DNA of 64,000 bases from Hyaloperonospora brassicae (Eukaryota; Oomycota; Peronosporomycetes; Peronosporales; Peronosporaceae): NCBI GenBank assembly GCA_947650285.1, contig CANTFL010001476.1, positions 1-64,000 of the forward strand, written 5' to 3'. Both the position numbers and the translations under genes were made by a program. The stretch's first letter is position 1; every line of letters begins with the position of its first letter. The notes beneath the pieces were generated by a model that made no database searches, was not told the DNA's origin, and worked only from the letters and a program-made list of their open reading frames with translations. Positions 11,575-23,890 of this stretch are shown here, one piece after another.

Positions 11575-12270
11575 AACGGTGCTAACCACAACCCTACCAC
11601 CACACCAAATCACACACAATAACGCATCGCGCGAATGTTACACCCATGCGACATGCATACACAAACAGAGTTCTACCGCTGTTATGCCCTGTCCACTGAT
11701 CAGCTACAAAATAGCTTATCTGCTTCACCCGCTTTCATTACACAAACTTCGAGAGACTTCGTGGCACCAACAGTACCGGCGGGGTGTACGGATCGCTTTT
11801 CCATGCGACATTTAGCATACCATCGACTTGATAGAGATAACGCGCTCCTATGTAGACGACTGCGCAAGCATAGCGTGGTTGCATCCGTCTCCGTGCTTTT
11901 CTCGCCAATGATAGTACTGAGCCTCAGTACAGCCGCAGTGTTACCTCTCGTACTGAAGCATGTATCTCTTTTGCGTTCATGCCTCGAAATTGTATTGCCC
12001 GTACAACAGGTTTCTTGAAATAGGCTTGTAGCGAAAGAGGTGAGCAATGGACAACGTCTGCGCCAAAAGTCAAGCCAGTGCCAGGCCTGTACCCTGGTGA
12101 GCCGAGCCAACCGCGGCTGGAAGAGCAAAAAGAAGGCCAAACCGAGGTGGTCAGCATATCCGCTAGCATGGTGGAGGCTGTAGGTTGCTCTCACATGACA
12201 AAGCACATCGATATAGTAGATGCAATAGCAGTCGGTCAATAGCAGTCGGCGAACACAGGAAAGAATGGAT

Positions 12271-12350
12271 TGGCCAATGTGGGATTCGAACCCACGCCCT
12301 TTCGGACCAGTGCCTTAAACTGGCGCCTTAGACCGCTCGGCCAATTGACC
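12271..12350 (-). tRNA. tRNA-Leu(AAG), copy 8
   Basis: Same sequence as copy 1. The unit is 776 bp: an extra A lies in the A-run near 12,127, which lengthens the distant T-run on the tRNA strand from 4 to 5. Confidence 0.96.
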
Positions 12351-13045
12351 AACGGTGCTAACCACAACCCTACCACCACACCAAATCACACACAATAACG
12401 CATCGCGCGAATGTTACACCCATGCGACATGCATACACAAACAGAGTTCTACCGCTGTTATGCCCTGTCCACTGATCAGCTACAAAATAGCTTATCTGCT
12501 TCACCCGCTTTCATTACACAAACTTCGAGAGACTTCGTGGCACCAACAGTACCGGCGGGGTGTACGGATCGCTTTTCCATGCGACATTTAGCATACCATC
12601 GACTTGATAGAGATAACGCGCTCCTATGTAGACGACTGCGCAAGCATAGCGTGGTTGCATCCGTCTCCGTGCTTTTCTCGCCAATGATAGTATTGAGCCT
12701 CAGTACAGCCGCAGTGTTACCTCTCGTACTGAAGCATGTATCTCTTTTGCGTTCATGCCTCGAAATTGTATTGCCCGTACAACAGGTTTCTTGAAATAGG
12801 CTTGTAGCGAAAGAGGTGAGCAATGGACAACGTCTGCGCCAAAAGTCAAGCCAGTGCCAGGCCTGTACCCTGGTGAGCCGAGCCAACCGCGGCTGGAAGA
12901 GCAAAAGAAGGCCAAACCGAGGTGGTCAGCATATCCGCTAGCATGGTGGAGGCTGTAGGTTGCTCTCACATGACAAAGCACATCGATATAGTAGATGCAA
13001 TAGCAGTCGGTCAATAGCAGTCGGCGAACACAGGAAAGAATGGAT

Positions 13046-13125
13046 TGGCCAATGTGGGATTCGAACCCACGCCCTTTCGGACCAGTGCCTTAAACTGGCG
13101 CCTTAGACCGCTCGGCCAATTGACC
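13046..13125 (-). tRNA. tRNA-Leu(AAG), copy 9
   Basis: Same sequence as copy 1. From this unit (12,687) rightward every unit carries the GTATTGA hairpin variant. The 5' flank has the CCACCCCACC variant. Confidence 0.96.
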
Positions 13126-13820
13126 AACGGTGCTAACCACAACCCTACCACCCCACCAAATCACACACAATAACGCATCGCGCGAATGTTACACCCATGC
13201 GACATGCATACACAAACAGAGTTCTACCGCTGTTATGCCCTGTCCACTGATCAGCTACAAAATAGCTTATCTGCTTCACCCGCTTTCATTACACAAACTT
13301 CGAGAGACTTCGTGGCACCAACAGTACCGGCGGGGTGTACGGATCGCTTTTCCATGCGACATTTAGCATACCATCGACTTGATAGAGATAACGCGCTCCT
13401 ATGTAGACGACTGCGCAAGCATAGCGTGGTTGCATCCGTCTCCGTGCTTTTCTCGCCAATGATAGTATTGAGCCTCAGTACAGCCGCAGTGTTACCTCTC
13501 GTACTGAAGCATGTATCTCTTTTGCGTTCATGCCTCGAAATTGTATTGCCCGTACAACAGGTTTCTTGAAATAGGCTTGTAGCGAAAGAGGTGAGCAATG
13601 GACAACGTCTGCGCCAAAAGTCAAGCCAGTGCCAGGCCTGTACCCTGGTGAGCCGAGCCAACCGCGGCTGGAAGAGCAAAAGAAGGCCAAACCGAGGTGG
13701 TCAGCATATCCGCTAGCATGGTGGAGGCTGTAGGTTGCTCTCACATGACAAAGCACATCGATATAGTAGATGCAATAGCAGTCGGTCAATAGCAGTCGGC
13801 GAACACAGGAAAGAATGGAT

Positions 13821-13900
13821 TGGCCAATGTGGGATTCGAACCCACGCCCTTTCGGACCAGTGCCTTAAACTGGCGCCTTAGACCGCTCGGCCAATTGACC
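13821..13900 (-). tRNA. tRNA-Leu(AAG), copy 10
   Basis: Same sequence as copy 1, in the unit starting at 13,462. Confidence 0.96.
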
Positions 13901-14595
13901 AACGGTGCTAACCACAACCCTACCACCACACCAAATCACACACAATAACGCATCGCGCGAATGTTACACCCATGCGACATGCATACACAAACAGAGTTCT
14001 ACCGCTGTTATGCCCTGTCCACTGATCAGCTACAAAATAGCTTATCTGCTTCACCCGCTTTCATTACACAAACTTCGAGAGACTTCGTGGCACCAACAGT
14101 ACCGGCGGGGTGTACGGATCGCTTTTCCATGCGACATTTAGCATACCATCGACTTGATAGAGATAACGCGCTCCTATGTAGACGACTGCGCAAGCATAGC
14201 GTGGTTGCATCCGTCTCCGTGCTTTTCTCGCCAATGATAGTATTGAGCCTCAGTACAGCCGCAGTGTTACCTCTCGTACTGAAGCATGTATCTCTTTTGC
14301 GTTCATGCCTCGAAATTGTATTGCCCGTACAACAGGTTTCTTGAAATAGGCTTGTAGCGAAAGAGGTGAGCAATGGACAACGTCTGCGCCAAAAGTCAAG
14401 CCAGTGCCAGGCCTGTACCCTGGTGAGCCGAGCCAACCGCGGCTGGAAGAGCAAAAGAAGGCCAAACCGAGGTGGTCAGCATATCCGCTAGCATGGTGGA
14501 GGCTGTAGGTTGCTCTCACATGACAAAGCACATCGATATAGTAGATGCAATAGCAGTCGGTCAATAGCAGTCGGCGAACACAGGAAAGAATGGAT

Positions 14596-14675
14596 TGGCC
14601 AATGTGGGATTCGAACCCACGCCCTTTCGGACCAGTGCCTTAAACTGGCGCCTTAGACCGCTCGGCCAATTGACC
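14596..14675 (-). tRNA. tRNA-Leu(AAG), copy 11
   Basis: Same sequence as copy 1. Its unit has a private change in the flank (CACACAAAATAA near 14,715) and the CATCTACTT variant near 14,925. Confidence 0.96.
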
Positions 14676-15370
14676 AACGGTGCTAACCACAACCCTACCA
14701 CCACACCAAATCACACAAAATAACGCATCGCGCGAATGTTACACCCATGCGACATGCATACACAAACAGAGTTCTACCGCTGTTATGCCCTGTCCACTGA
14801 TCAGCTACAAAATAGCTTATCTGCTTCACCCGCTTTCATTACACAAACTTCGAGAGACTTCGTGGCACCAACAGTACCGGCGGGGTGTACGGATCGCTTT
14901 TCCATGCGACATTTAGCATACCATCTACTTGATAGAGATAACGCGCTCCTATGTAGACGACTGCGCAAGCATAGCGTGGTTGCATCCGTCTCCGTGCTTT
15001 TCTCGCCAATGATAGTATTGAGCCTCAGTACAGCCGCAGTGTTACCTCTCGTACTGAAGCATGTATCTCTTTTGCGTTCATGCCTCGAAATTGTATTGCC
15101 CGTACAACAGGTTTCTTGAAATAGGCTTGTAGCGAAAGAGGTGAGCAATGGACAACGTCTGCGCCAAAAGTCAAGCCAGTGCCAGGCCTGTACCCTGGTG
15201 AGCCGAGCCAACCGCGGCTGGAAGAGCAAAAGAAGGCCAAACCGAGGTGGTCAGCATATCCGCTAGCATGGTGGAGGCTGTAGGTTGCTCTCACATGACA
15301 AAGCACATCGATATAGTAGATGCAATAGCAGTCGGTCAATAGCAGTCGGCGAACACAGGAAAGAATGGAT

Positions 15371-15450
15371 TGGCCAATGTGGGATTCGAACCCACGCCCT
15401 TTCGGACCAGTGCCTTAAACTGGCGCCTTAGACCGCTCGGCCAATTGACC
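15371..15450 (-). tRNA. tRNA-Leu(AAG), copy 12
   Basis: Same sequence as copy 1, in the unit starting at 15,012. Confidence 0.96.
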
Positions 15451-16145
15451 AACGGTGCTAACCACAACCCTACCACCACACCAAATCACACACAATAACG
15501 CATCGCGCGAATGTTACACCCATGCGACATGCATACACAAACAGAGTTCTACCGCTGTTATGCCCTGTCCACTGATCAGCTACAAAATAGCTTATCTGCT
15601 TCACCCGCTTTCATTACACAAACTTCGAGAGACTTCGTGGCACCAACAGTACCGGCGGGGTGTACGGATCGCTTTTCCATGCGACATTTAGCATACCATC
15701 GACTTGATAGAGATAACGCGCTCCTATGTAGACGACTGCGCAAGCATAGCGTGGTTGCATCCGTCTCCGTGCTTTTCTCGCCAATGATAGTATTGAGCCT
15801 CAGTACAGCCGCAGTGTTACCTCTCGTACTGAAGCATGTATCTCTTTTGCGTTCATGCCTCGAAATTGTATTGCCCGTACAACAGGTTTCTTGAAATAGG
15901 CTTGTAGCGAAAGAGGTGAGCAATGGACAACGTCTGCGCCAAAAGTCAAGCCAGTGCCAGGCCTGTACCCTGGTGAGCCGAGCCAACCGCGGCTGGAAGA
16001 GCAAAAGAAGGCCAAACCGAGGTGGTCAGCATATCCGCTAGCATGGTGGAGGCTGTAGGTTGCTCTCACATGACAAAGCACATCGATATAGTAGATGCAA
16101 TAGCAGTCGGTCAATAGCAGTCGGCGAACACAGGAAAGAATGGAT

Positions 16146-16225
16146 TGGCCAATGTGGGATTCGAACCCACGCCCTTTCGGACCAGTGCCTTAAACTGGCG
16201 CCTTAGACCGCTCGGCCAATTGACC
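16146..16225 (-). tRNA. tRNA-Leu(AAG), copy 13
   Basis: Same sequence as copy 1. The 5' flank has the CCACCCCACC variant and a one-base insertion near 16,266, which makes this unit 776 bp. Confidence 0.96.
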
Positions 16226-16921
16226 AACGGTGCTAACCACAACCCTACCACCCCACCAAATCACACAACAATAACGCATCGCGCGAATGTTACACCCATG
16301 CGACATGCATACACAAACAGAGTTCTACCGCTGTTATGCCCTGTCCACTGATCAGCTACAAAATAGCTTATCTGCTTCACCCGCTTTCATTACACAAACT
16401 TCGAGAGACTTCGTGGCACCAACAGTACCGGCGGGGTGTACGGATCGCTTTTCCATGCGACATTTAGCATACCATCTACTTGATAGAGATAACGCGCTCC
16501 TATGTAGACGACTGCGCAAGCATAGCGTGGTTGCATCCGTCTCCGTGCTTTTCTCGCCAATGATAGTATTGAGCCTCAGTACAGCCGCAGTGTTACCTCT
16601 CGTACTGAAGCATGTATCTCTTTTGCGTTCATGCCTCGAAATTGTATTGCCCGTACAACAGGTTTCTTGAAATAGGCTTGTAGCGAAAGAGGTGAGCAAT
16701 GGACAACGTCTGCGCCAAAAGTCAAGCCAGTGCCAGGCCTGTACCCTGGTGAGCCGAGCCAACCGCGGCTGGAAGAGCAAAAGAAGGCCAAACCGAGGTG
16801 GTCAGCATATCCGCTAGCATGGTGGAGGCTGTAGGTTGCTCTCACATGACAAAGCACATCGATATAGTAGATGCAATAGCAGTCGGTCAATAGCAGTCGG
16901 CGAACACAGGAAAGAATGGAT

Positions 16922-17001
16922 TGGCCAATGTGGGATTCGAACCCACGCCCTTTCGGACCAGTGCCTTAAACTGGCGCCTTAGACCGCTCGGCCAATTGAC
17001 C
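16922..17001 (-). tRNA. tRNA-Leu(AAG), copy 14
   Basis: Same sequence as copy 1, in the unit starting at 16,563. Confidence 0.96.
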
Positions 17002-17696
17002 AACGGTGCTAACCACAACCCTACCACCACACCAAATCACACACAATAACGCATCGCGCGAATGTTACACCCATGCGACATGCATACACAAACAGAGTTC
17101 TACCGCTGTTATGCCCTGTCCACTGATCAGCTACAAAATAGCTTATCTGCTTCACCCGCTTTCATTACACAAACTTCGAGAGACTTCGTGGCACCAACAG
17201 TACCGGCGGGGTGTACGGATCGCTTTTCCATGCGACATTTAGCATACCATCGACTTGATAGAGATAACGCGCTCCTATGTAGACGACTGCGCAAGCATAG
17301 CGTGGTTGCATCCGTCTCCGTGCTTTTCTCGCCAATGATAGTATTGAGCCTCAGTACAGCCGCAGTGTTACCTCTCGTACTGAAGCATGTATCTCTTTTG
17401 CGTTCATGCCTCGAAATTGTATTGCCCGTACAACAGGTTTCTTGAAATAGGCTTGTAGCGAAAGAGGTGAGCAATGGACAACGTCTGCGCCAAAAGTCAA
17501 GCCAGTGCCAGGCCTGTACCCTGGTGAGCCGAGCCAACCGCGGCTGGAAGAGCAAAAGAAGGCCAAACCGAGGTGGTCAGCATATCCGCTAGCATGGTGG
17601 AGGCTGTAGGTTGCTCTCACATGACAAAGCACATCGATATAGTAGATGCAATAGCAGTCGGTCAATAGCAGTCGGCGAACACAGGAAAGAATGGAT

Positions 17697-17776
17697 TGGC
17701 CAATGTGGGATTCGAACCCACGCCCTTTCGGACCAGTGCCTTAAACTGGCGCCTTAGACCGCTCGGCCAATTGACC
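17697..17776 (-). tRNA. tRNA-Leu(AAG), copy 15
   Basis: Same sequence as copy 1. Its unit has the CATCTACTT variant, as do the next two units. Confidence 0.96.
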
Positions 17777-18471
17777 AACGGTGCTAACCACAACCCTACC
17801 ACCACACCAAATCACACACAATAACGCATCGCGCGAATGTTACACCCATGCGACATGCATACACAAACAGAGTTCTACCGCTGTTATGCCCTGTCCACTG
17901 ATCAGCTACAAAATAGCTTATCTGCTTCACCCGCTTTCATTACACAAACTTCGAGAGACTTCGTGGCACCAACAGTACCGGCGGGGTGTACGGATCGCTT
18001 TTCCATGCGACATTTAGCATACCATCTACTTGATAGAGATAACGCGCTCCTATGTAGACGACTGCGCAAGCATAGCGTGGTTGCATCCGTCTCCGTGCTT
18101 TTCTCGCCAATGATAGTATTGAGCCTCAGTACAGCCGCAGTGTTACCTCTCGTACTGAAGCATGTATCTCTTTTGCGTTCATGCCTCGAAATTGTATTGC
18201 CCGTACAACAGGTTTCTTGAAATAGGCTTGTAGCGAAAGAGGTGAGCAATGGACAACGTCTGCGCCAAAAGTCAAGCCAGTGCCAGGCCTGTACCCTGGT
18301 GAGCCGAGCCAACCGCGGCTGGAAGAGCAAAAGAAGGCCAAACCGAGGTGGTCAGCATATCCGCTAGCATGGTGGAGGCTGTAGGTTGCTCTCACATGAC
18401 AAAGCACATCGATATAGTAGATGCAATAGCAGTCGGTCAATAGCAGTCGGCGAACACAGGAAAGAATGGAT

Positions 18472-18551
18472 TGGCCAATGTGGGATTCGAACCCACGCCC
18501 TTTCGGACCAGTGCCTTAAACTGGCGCCTTAGACCGCTCGGCCAATTGACC
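18472..18551 (-). tRNA. tRNA-Leu(AAG), copy 16
   Basis: Same sequence as copy 1. Its unit has the CATCTACTT variant. Confidence 0.96.
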
Positions 18552-19246
18552 AACGGTGCTAACCACAACCCTACCACCACACCAAATCACACACAATAAC
18601 GCATCGCGCGAATGTTACACCCATGCGACATGCATACACAAACAGAGTTCTACCGCTGTTATGCCCTGTCCACTGATCAGCTACAAAATAGCTTATCTGC
18701 TTCACCCGCTTTCATTACACAAACTTCGAGAGACTTCGTGGCACCAACAGTACCGGCGGGGTGTACGGATCGCTTTTCCATGCGACATTTAGCATACCAT
18801 CTACTTGATAGAGATAACGCGCTCCTATGTAGACGACTGCGCAAGCATAGCGTGGTTGCATCCGTCTCCGTGCTTTTCTCGCCAATGATAGTATTGAGCC
18901 TCAGTACAGCCGCAGTGTTACCTCTCGTACTGAAGCATGTATCTCTTTTGCGTTCATGCCTCGAAATTGTATTGCCCGTACAACAGGTTTCTTGAAATAG
19001 GCTTGTAGCGAAAGAGGTGAGCAATGGACAACGTCTGCGCCAAAAGTCAAGCCAGTGCCAGGCCTGTACCCTGGTGAGCCGAGCCAACCGCGGCTGGAAG
19101 AGCAAAAGAAGGCCAAACCGAGGTGGTCAGCATATCCGCTAGCATGGTGGAGGCTGTAGGTTGCTCTCACATGACAAAGCACATCGATATAGTAGATGCA
19201 ATAGCAGTCGGTCAATAGCAGTCGGCGAACACAGGAAAGAATGGAT

Positions 19247-19326
19247 TGGCCAATGTGGGATTCGAACCCACGCCCTTTCGGACCAGTGCCTTAAACTGGC
19301 GCCTTAGACCGCTCGGCCAATTGACC
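19247..19326 (-). tRNA. tRNA-Leu(AAG), copy 17
   Basis: Same sequence as copy 1. Its unit has the CATCTACTT variant. Confidence 0.96.
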
Positions 19327-20021
19327 AACGGTGCTAACCACAACCCTACCACCACACCAAATCACACACAATAACGCATCGCGCGAATGTTACACCCATG
19401 CGACATGCATACACAAACAGAGTTCTACCGCTGTTATGCCCTGTCCACTGATCAGCTACAAAATAGCTTATCTGCTTCACCCGCTTTCATTACACAAACT
19501 TCGAGAGACTTCGTGGCACCAACAGTACCGGCGGGGTGTACGGATCGCTTTTCCATGCGACATTTAGCATACCATCTACTTGATAGAGATAACGCGCTCC
19601 TATGTAGACGACTGCGCAAGCATAGCGTGGTTGCATCCGTCTCCGTGCTTTTCTCGCCAATGATAGTATTGAGCCTCAGTACAGCCGCAGTGTTACCTCT
19701 CGTACTGAAGCATGTATCTCTTTTGCGTTCATGCCTCGAAATTGTATTGCCCGTACAACAGGTTTCTTGAAATAGGCTTGTAGCGAAAGAGGTGAGCAAT
19801 GGACAACGTCTGCGCCAAAAGTCAAGCCAGTGCCAGGCCTGTACCCTGGTGAGCCGAGCCAACCGCGGCTGGAAGAGCAAAAGAAGGCCAAACCGAGGTG
19901 GTCAGCATATCCGCTAGCATGGTGGAGGCTGTAGGTTGCTCTCACATGACAAAGCACATCGATATAGTAGATGCAATAGCAGTCGGTCAATAGCAGTCGG
20001 CGAACACAGGAAAGAATGGAT

Positions 20022-20101
20022 TGGCCAATGTGGGATTCGAACCCACGCCCTTTCGGACCAGTGCCTTAAACTGGCGCCTTAGACCGCTCGGCCAATTGAC
20101 C
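20022..20101 (-). tRNA. tRNA-Leu(AAG), copy 18
   Basis: Same sequence as copy 1, in the last complete unit (from 19,663). Confidence 0.96.
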
Positions 20102-20796
20102 AACGGTGCTAACCACAACCCTACCACCACACCAAATCACACACAATAACGCATCGCGCGAATGTTACACCCATGCGACATGCATACACAAACAGAGTTC
20201 TACCGCTGTTATGCCCTGTCCACTGATCAGCTACAAAATAGCTTATCTGCTTCACCCGCTTTCATTACACAAACTTCGAGAGACTTCGTGGCACCAACAG
20301 TACCGGCGGGGTGTACGGATCGCTTTTCCATGCGACATTTAGCATACCATCGACTTGATAGAGATAACGCGCTCCTATGTAGACGACTGCGCAAGCATAG
20401 CGTGGTTGCATCCGTCTCCGTGCTTTTCTCGCCAATGATAGTATTGAGCCTCAGTACAGCCGCAGTGTTACCTCTCGTACTGAAGCATGTATCTCTTTTG
20501 CGTTCATGCCTCGAAATTGTATTGCCCGTACAACAGGTTTCTTGAAATAGGCTTGTAGCGAAAGAGGTGAGCAATGGACAACGTCTGCGCCAAAAGTCAA
20601 GCCAGTGCCAGGCCTGTACCCTGGTGAGCCGAGCCAACCGCGGCTGGAAGAGCAAAAGAAGGCCAAACCGAGGTGGTCAGCATATCCGCTAGCATGGTGG
20701 AGGCTGTAGGTTGCTCTCACATGACAAAGCACATCGATATAGTAGATGCAATAGCAGTCGGTCAATAGCAGTCGGCGAACACAGGAAAGAATGGAT

Positions 20797-20876
20797 TGGC
20801 CAATGTGGGATTCGAACCCACGCCCTTTCGGACCAGTGCCTTAAACTGGCGCCTTAGACCGCTCGGCCAATTGACC
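20797..20876 (-). tRNA. tRNA-Leu(AAG), copy 19
   Basis: Same sequence as copy 1. It lies in the truncated final unit, which stops about 120 bp upstream of the tRNA on the tRNA strand. The whole gene and its internal promoter are kept. Confidence 0.95.
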
Positions 20877-20994
20877 AACGGTGCTAACCACAACCCTACC
20901 ACCACACCAAATCACACACAATAACGCATCGCGCGAATGTTACACCCATGCGACATGCATACACAAACAGAGTTCTACCGCTGTTATGCCCTGT

Positions 20995-21043
20995 CCATGG
21001 GATTTAAACCCACGTTCTTTTAAGTAAGTATTTGACCGCTTGG
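20995..21043 (-). pseudogene. Decayed tRNA-Leu fragment at the array's right edge
   Basis: Just where the last unit breaks off, the sequence reads TGGGATTTAAACCCACG, close to the T-arm TGGGATTCGAACCCACG of the intact genes. It is followed after a diverged gap by GACCGCTTGG, close to the D-arm GACCGCTCGG. Length and order fit a degenerate, shortened tRNA-Leu. It is out of phase with the 775-bp periodicity, so the intervening part of an old unit has been deleted. Confidence 0.6.
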
Positions 21044-21984
21044 TATGTTTTTGCTGTATAGATAATGAACAATTGATTCTGGACTAAGGAGAAGGAATAC
21101 GAAATGAAGTCGGCGAAGATCATTGGGTTTACTTTACTCAATATATGGATAGTTTGATTTGCGAACTCAATATGACGCATTAATTCTCACACAAAGTCTT
21201 CATGGGTAAATTCAAATTTATTGAATATATGTGAGCAATTGATGGCTATTCACTAACTTTGGGCCGCTTTCCATTTACGTGTTGGAAGTGCAATTTGTAC
21301 TTGTATCGACTAAAATGATCTAGTCTACATAATCGTTTTTCAAAATATTGTATAATTAAATGTGCTGTCTATCTTAACACAGAATTATAGGTAACAGTTC
21401 TTTCTTGTATATTGGTAGACACTAATGAGACACTTGGCCAGGGGAACGATTAAATGCATTCGGCGCGCATTTTAGTACCATTTATTTGATTTAATTAGTG
21501 ATTATCTTTCATTCACATTTGGACTCAAAATTTAAATATAGAAAATACGATTGAATAGAACCATCTTGTAATCATATATAGAATGAACTATGGTTGGGTC
21601 GTGTAGACGAAGAACAGGCAAACTTCCTAGAGAGAAAGCGGCACATGCTGTGAACGAATTAGCGGCGACGAGATCAGTACAATTCCGATCGCAATTATTA
21701 TTTATAATACGCAACAAGACTTGGTAGATCGCCCGGCTGGTGTGAGTTTAAAAATAATTTGAGTTACAACACACGATATATAACTTATATTCGCAATTTA
21801 TAGTTACGCATTTGCGATCCAATATCCGATTACGAAAGAGAAGATCGCATTGTATAAGGGACACAAGCATACCGCAGTAGGATGATGAAAAAATGGAGCG
21901 ACGATCGCAAGATTATTGTGATGTATGCTCTTCACTGGTCACGTACAACCAGCCTGTTTAGGGGTTAACTCCATTATTGCGCTT

Positions 21985-22120
21985 GTTACTTCCTCACCTC
22001 GTGCACTCGTCGTAGGCGGGGCCGCACTCTTCTATGTGGACCCGGGTCGAGGAATAATTATGACCATTTTTGTGCTGGGGTTGAAGGTGGTCGTTCGAAA
22101 TCATCACACGATCACGGGTT
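21985..22120 (-). mobile_element. Old LTR relic (Gypsy family of this window)
   Basis: Blocks such as CTTCCTCACC, GTCG..GGCGGGG and GTGGAC align in order with the LTR segment at about 37,025-37,160 (minus orientation), with many substitutions and small gaps. The ends are not recognisable. Confidence 0.5.
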
Positions 22121-23749
22121 GACTTATAGAGAACTAGGCGTAGGTAAACTCGGTCTCGGCGATATTGCTTTATCCAATCTGTAGATACATGGTTCACTTG
22201 ACCCTCTACCCATTTGAAACGCCTTGGGATCATCCAACCTTTCCTTTACTATATCGCTGCGTCCAAAAGGAGGTTGGTTTTTTTGCGAGTTTTTGATCCC
22301 CGGATAGATAATACATGAATATATTTACATTAGGTGTTTGTGATATCCTGATATTCGGAAGGCCAGCAATTTAGCCCGAAAGATAATGCAAGAGACACGT
22401 ACTTATCAGCAATTAAACTCTATATAACGTGTGTTTATCTAAGCCTATATACCGCTTTACCCACCCTTATCTCCAGAACCGCTGCCACGCGTCATTATCC
22501 CCGAAGATCACTCCTTGTGCCATGTGGTTCACTTCATAAATTTGCGGATATCCGGTAGCAAATAGAGAGATATGGTACATACCAACATATTATGTGTGAC
22601 ATACACAAACAGAATACCGTGGTATGGCCCATAATCGCGGATCGCAGACCCCAGATTGCGATGTGTGGTGCACAACTGACAGATGGTGTGTGCTAAAAAC
22701 TAGGTAATACACCGCAAATATCGTCTTTATCGCGGATATCGATGTATGGTCAAGACAATAGATACACCGCGATCTCATCCATGATAGAGGTCATATCGTA
22801 TTGCAGATCTGTGATTACGGATCACGAGTCTAAGATGCATTTTGGCTGCATAATGCGATCTCTTACTATAGTTCATGTTATACCCTATGGCGAATCGCGC
22901 AGTCGCAGACCTCGTGCTCGGCGCCATCTTGATTTTTTCCGCAATCTCGTCATATTACGATAAAACGCGGTCGCAGAGCATGTACGCAGCATGACCAGTC
23001 ACATCTAATCCCTTAACGATCTGGTATTTATTAGTATTTCGGCGCATGCATATCGGGGTTTGTAATCGAACGCATATCTAGAGCCATGTCATGCACGACC
23101 ACTATCCTCTTCTGCGAAACGTGGGTTCAAATATAGGGAGTCGGATCAAATGTCCCTCTATCCTTGTAAATTACCGTTAATTACGCCTGGGGTAAAAAAA
23201 CGGTTCGTCAACCGTCGGAAACAGATTTAAAGAATGCGACATGACTATAGCCAAAATCTCCGCTAATCATCTGTTTATTATCCCTTGGTCTAAGCGCGGT
23301 CTTTTCTTATGTTACAACATCACGTGACCACTTTGCCATAATGTCAACGCGATTGACGGGAGGCAGCCATGGTATTGTTTATAAACTTAACTCTTCGCCG
23401 ATTGTAGGATCGATCATAACACATTTCTAATCTACATCAAAGTAAAGCATCGGCTTCTATTTTGCTTTGGGTTGTTAGACTATCCGAAGTCAAAAGAAAT
23501 CGAATTACGGCTCCCTACTGTTTGTTGCGTGGATGTATGTCCGTGTGTGTCGAGGACTTACACCTCCAATTTGTTATCGGATGCATGGAAGATTTAATGA
23601 GTTACGATACAAGATCGCAAAGACGGCCCAAGTGATCTAAGAGAAAGAGTTGAAACGCAAAAATGTAAAAGGAAATGTCAAGCTTATAGCGTCAGGATAT
23701 CTCGTATTCAACACCACTAGAGCACCCGCAATTGTGTGGTCATCATCGT

Positions 23750-23890
23750 ACGTCCGACTCCCAAACCCCATGATAACGTTTACGTTCAGCATTTGCTTAA
23801 GTCCACAAGAGAGTGACACGCCCTGTCGACGGGTATGCAAGGTTAATGAGCAAATCCTATTGACGATTTCAGACCTCTTTCTCCGTCACT
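23750..23890 (+). mobile_element. Old LTR relic, opposite orientation
   Basis: It aligns in order with the LTR segment at about 34,590-34,700 (AACCCCAT, ACG.TCA, AGAGTG, CGCCC, CGACGGGTA, CAAGGT blocks), with heavy divergence. No LTR terminus is visible. Confidence 0.5.

Larger units (their letters stand above)
6486..20997. repeat. Tandem array of a 775-bp unit carrying tRNA-Leu(AAG)
   Basis: Units begin at 6,486, 7,261, 8,036, 8,811, 9,586, 10,361, 11,136, 11,911, 12,687, 13,462, 14,237, 15,012, 15,787, 16,563, 17,338, 18,113, 18,888, 19,663 and 20,438. The last is cut at 20,997 after 560 bp. Two units are 776 bp because of single-base insertions near 12,127 and 16,266. Each unit has a 7-bp hairpin at its start (GTACTGA, loop GCC), a GC-rich middle, a 14-bp-period duplication, one tRNA gene on the minus strand, and about 340 bp of spacer. 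Units differ at only a few positions. Open frames of 78-142 codons recur in each unit on both strands, but they overlap the tRNA or one another and break when a base is inserted. I treat them as non-coding. Confidence 0.95.

Noticed and set aside
6486..20997. Array as a CRISPR-like or bacterial tandem system
   Set aside because: Repeat units are 775 bp with no short repeat/spacer alternation, and the surroundings are eukaryotic retroelements.
23110..23135. Isolated tRNA T-arm-like sequence (GTGGGTTCAAAT)
   Set aside because: There is no matching acceptor, D or anticodon arm around it.
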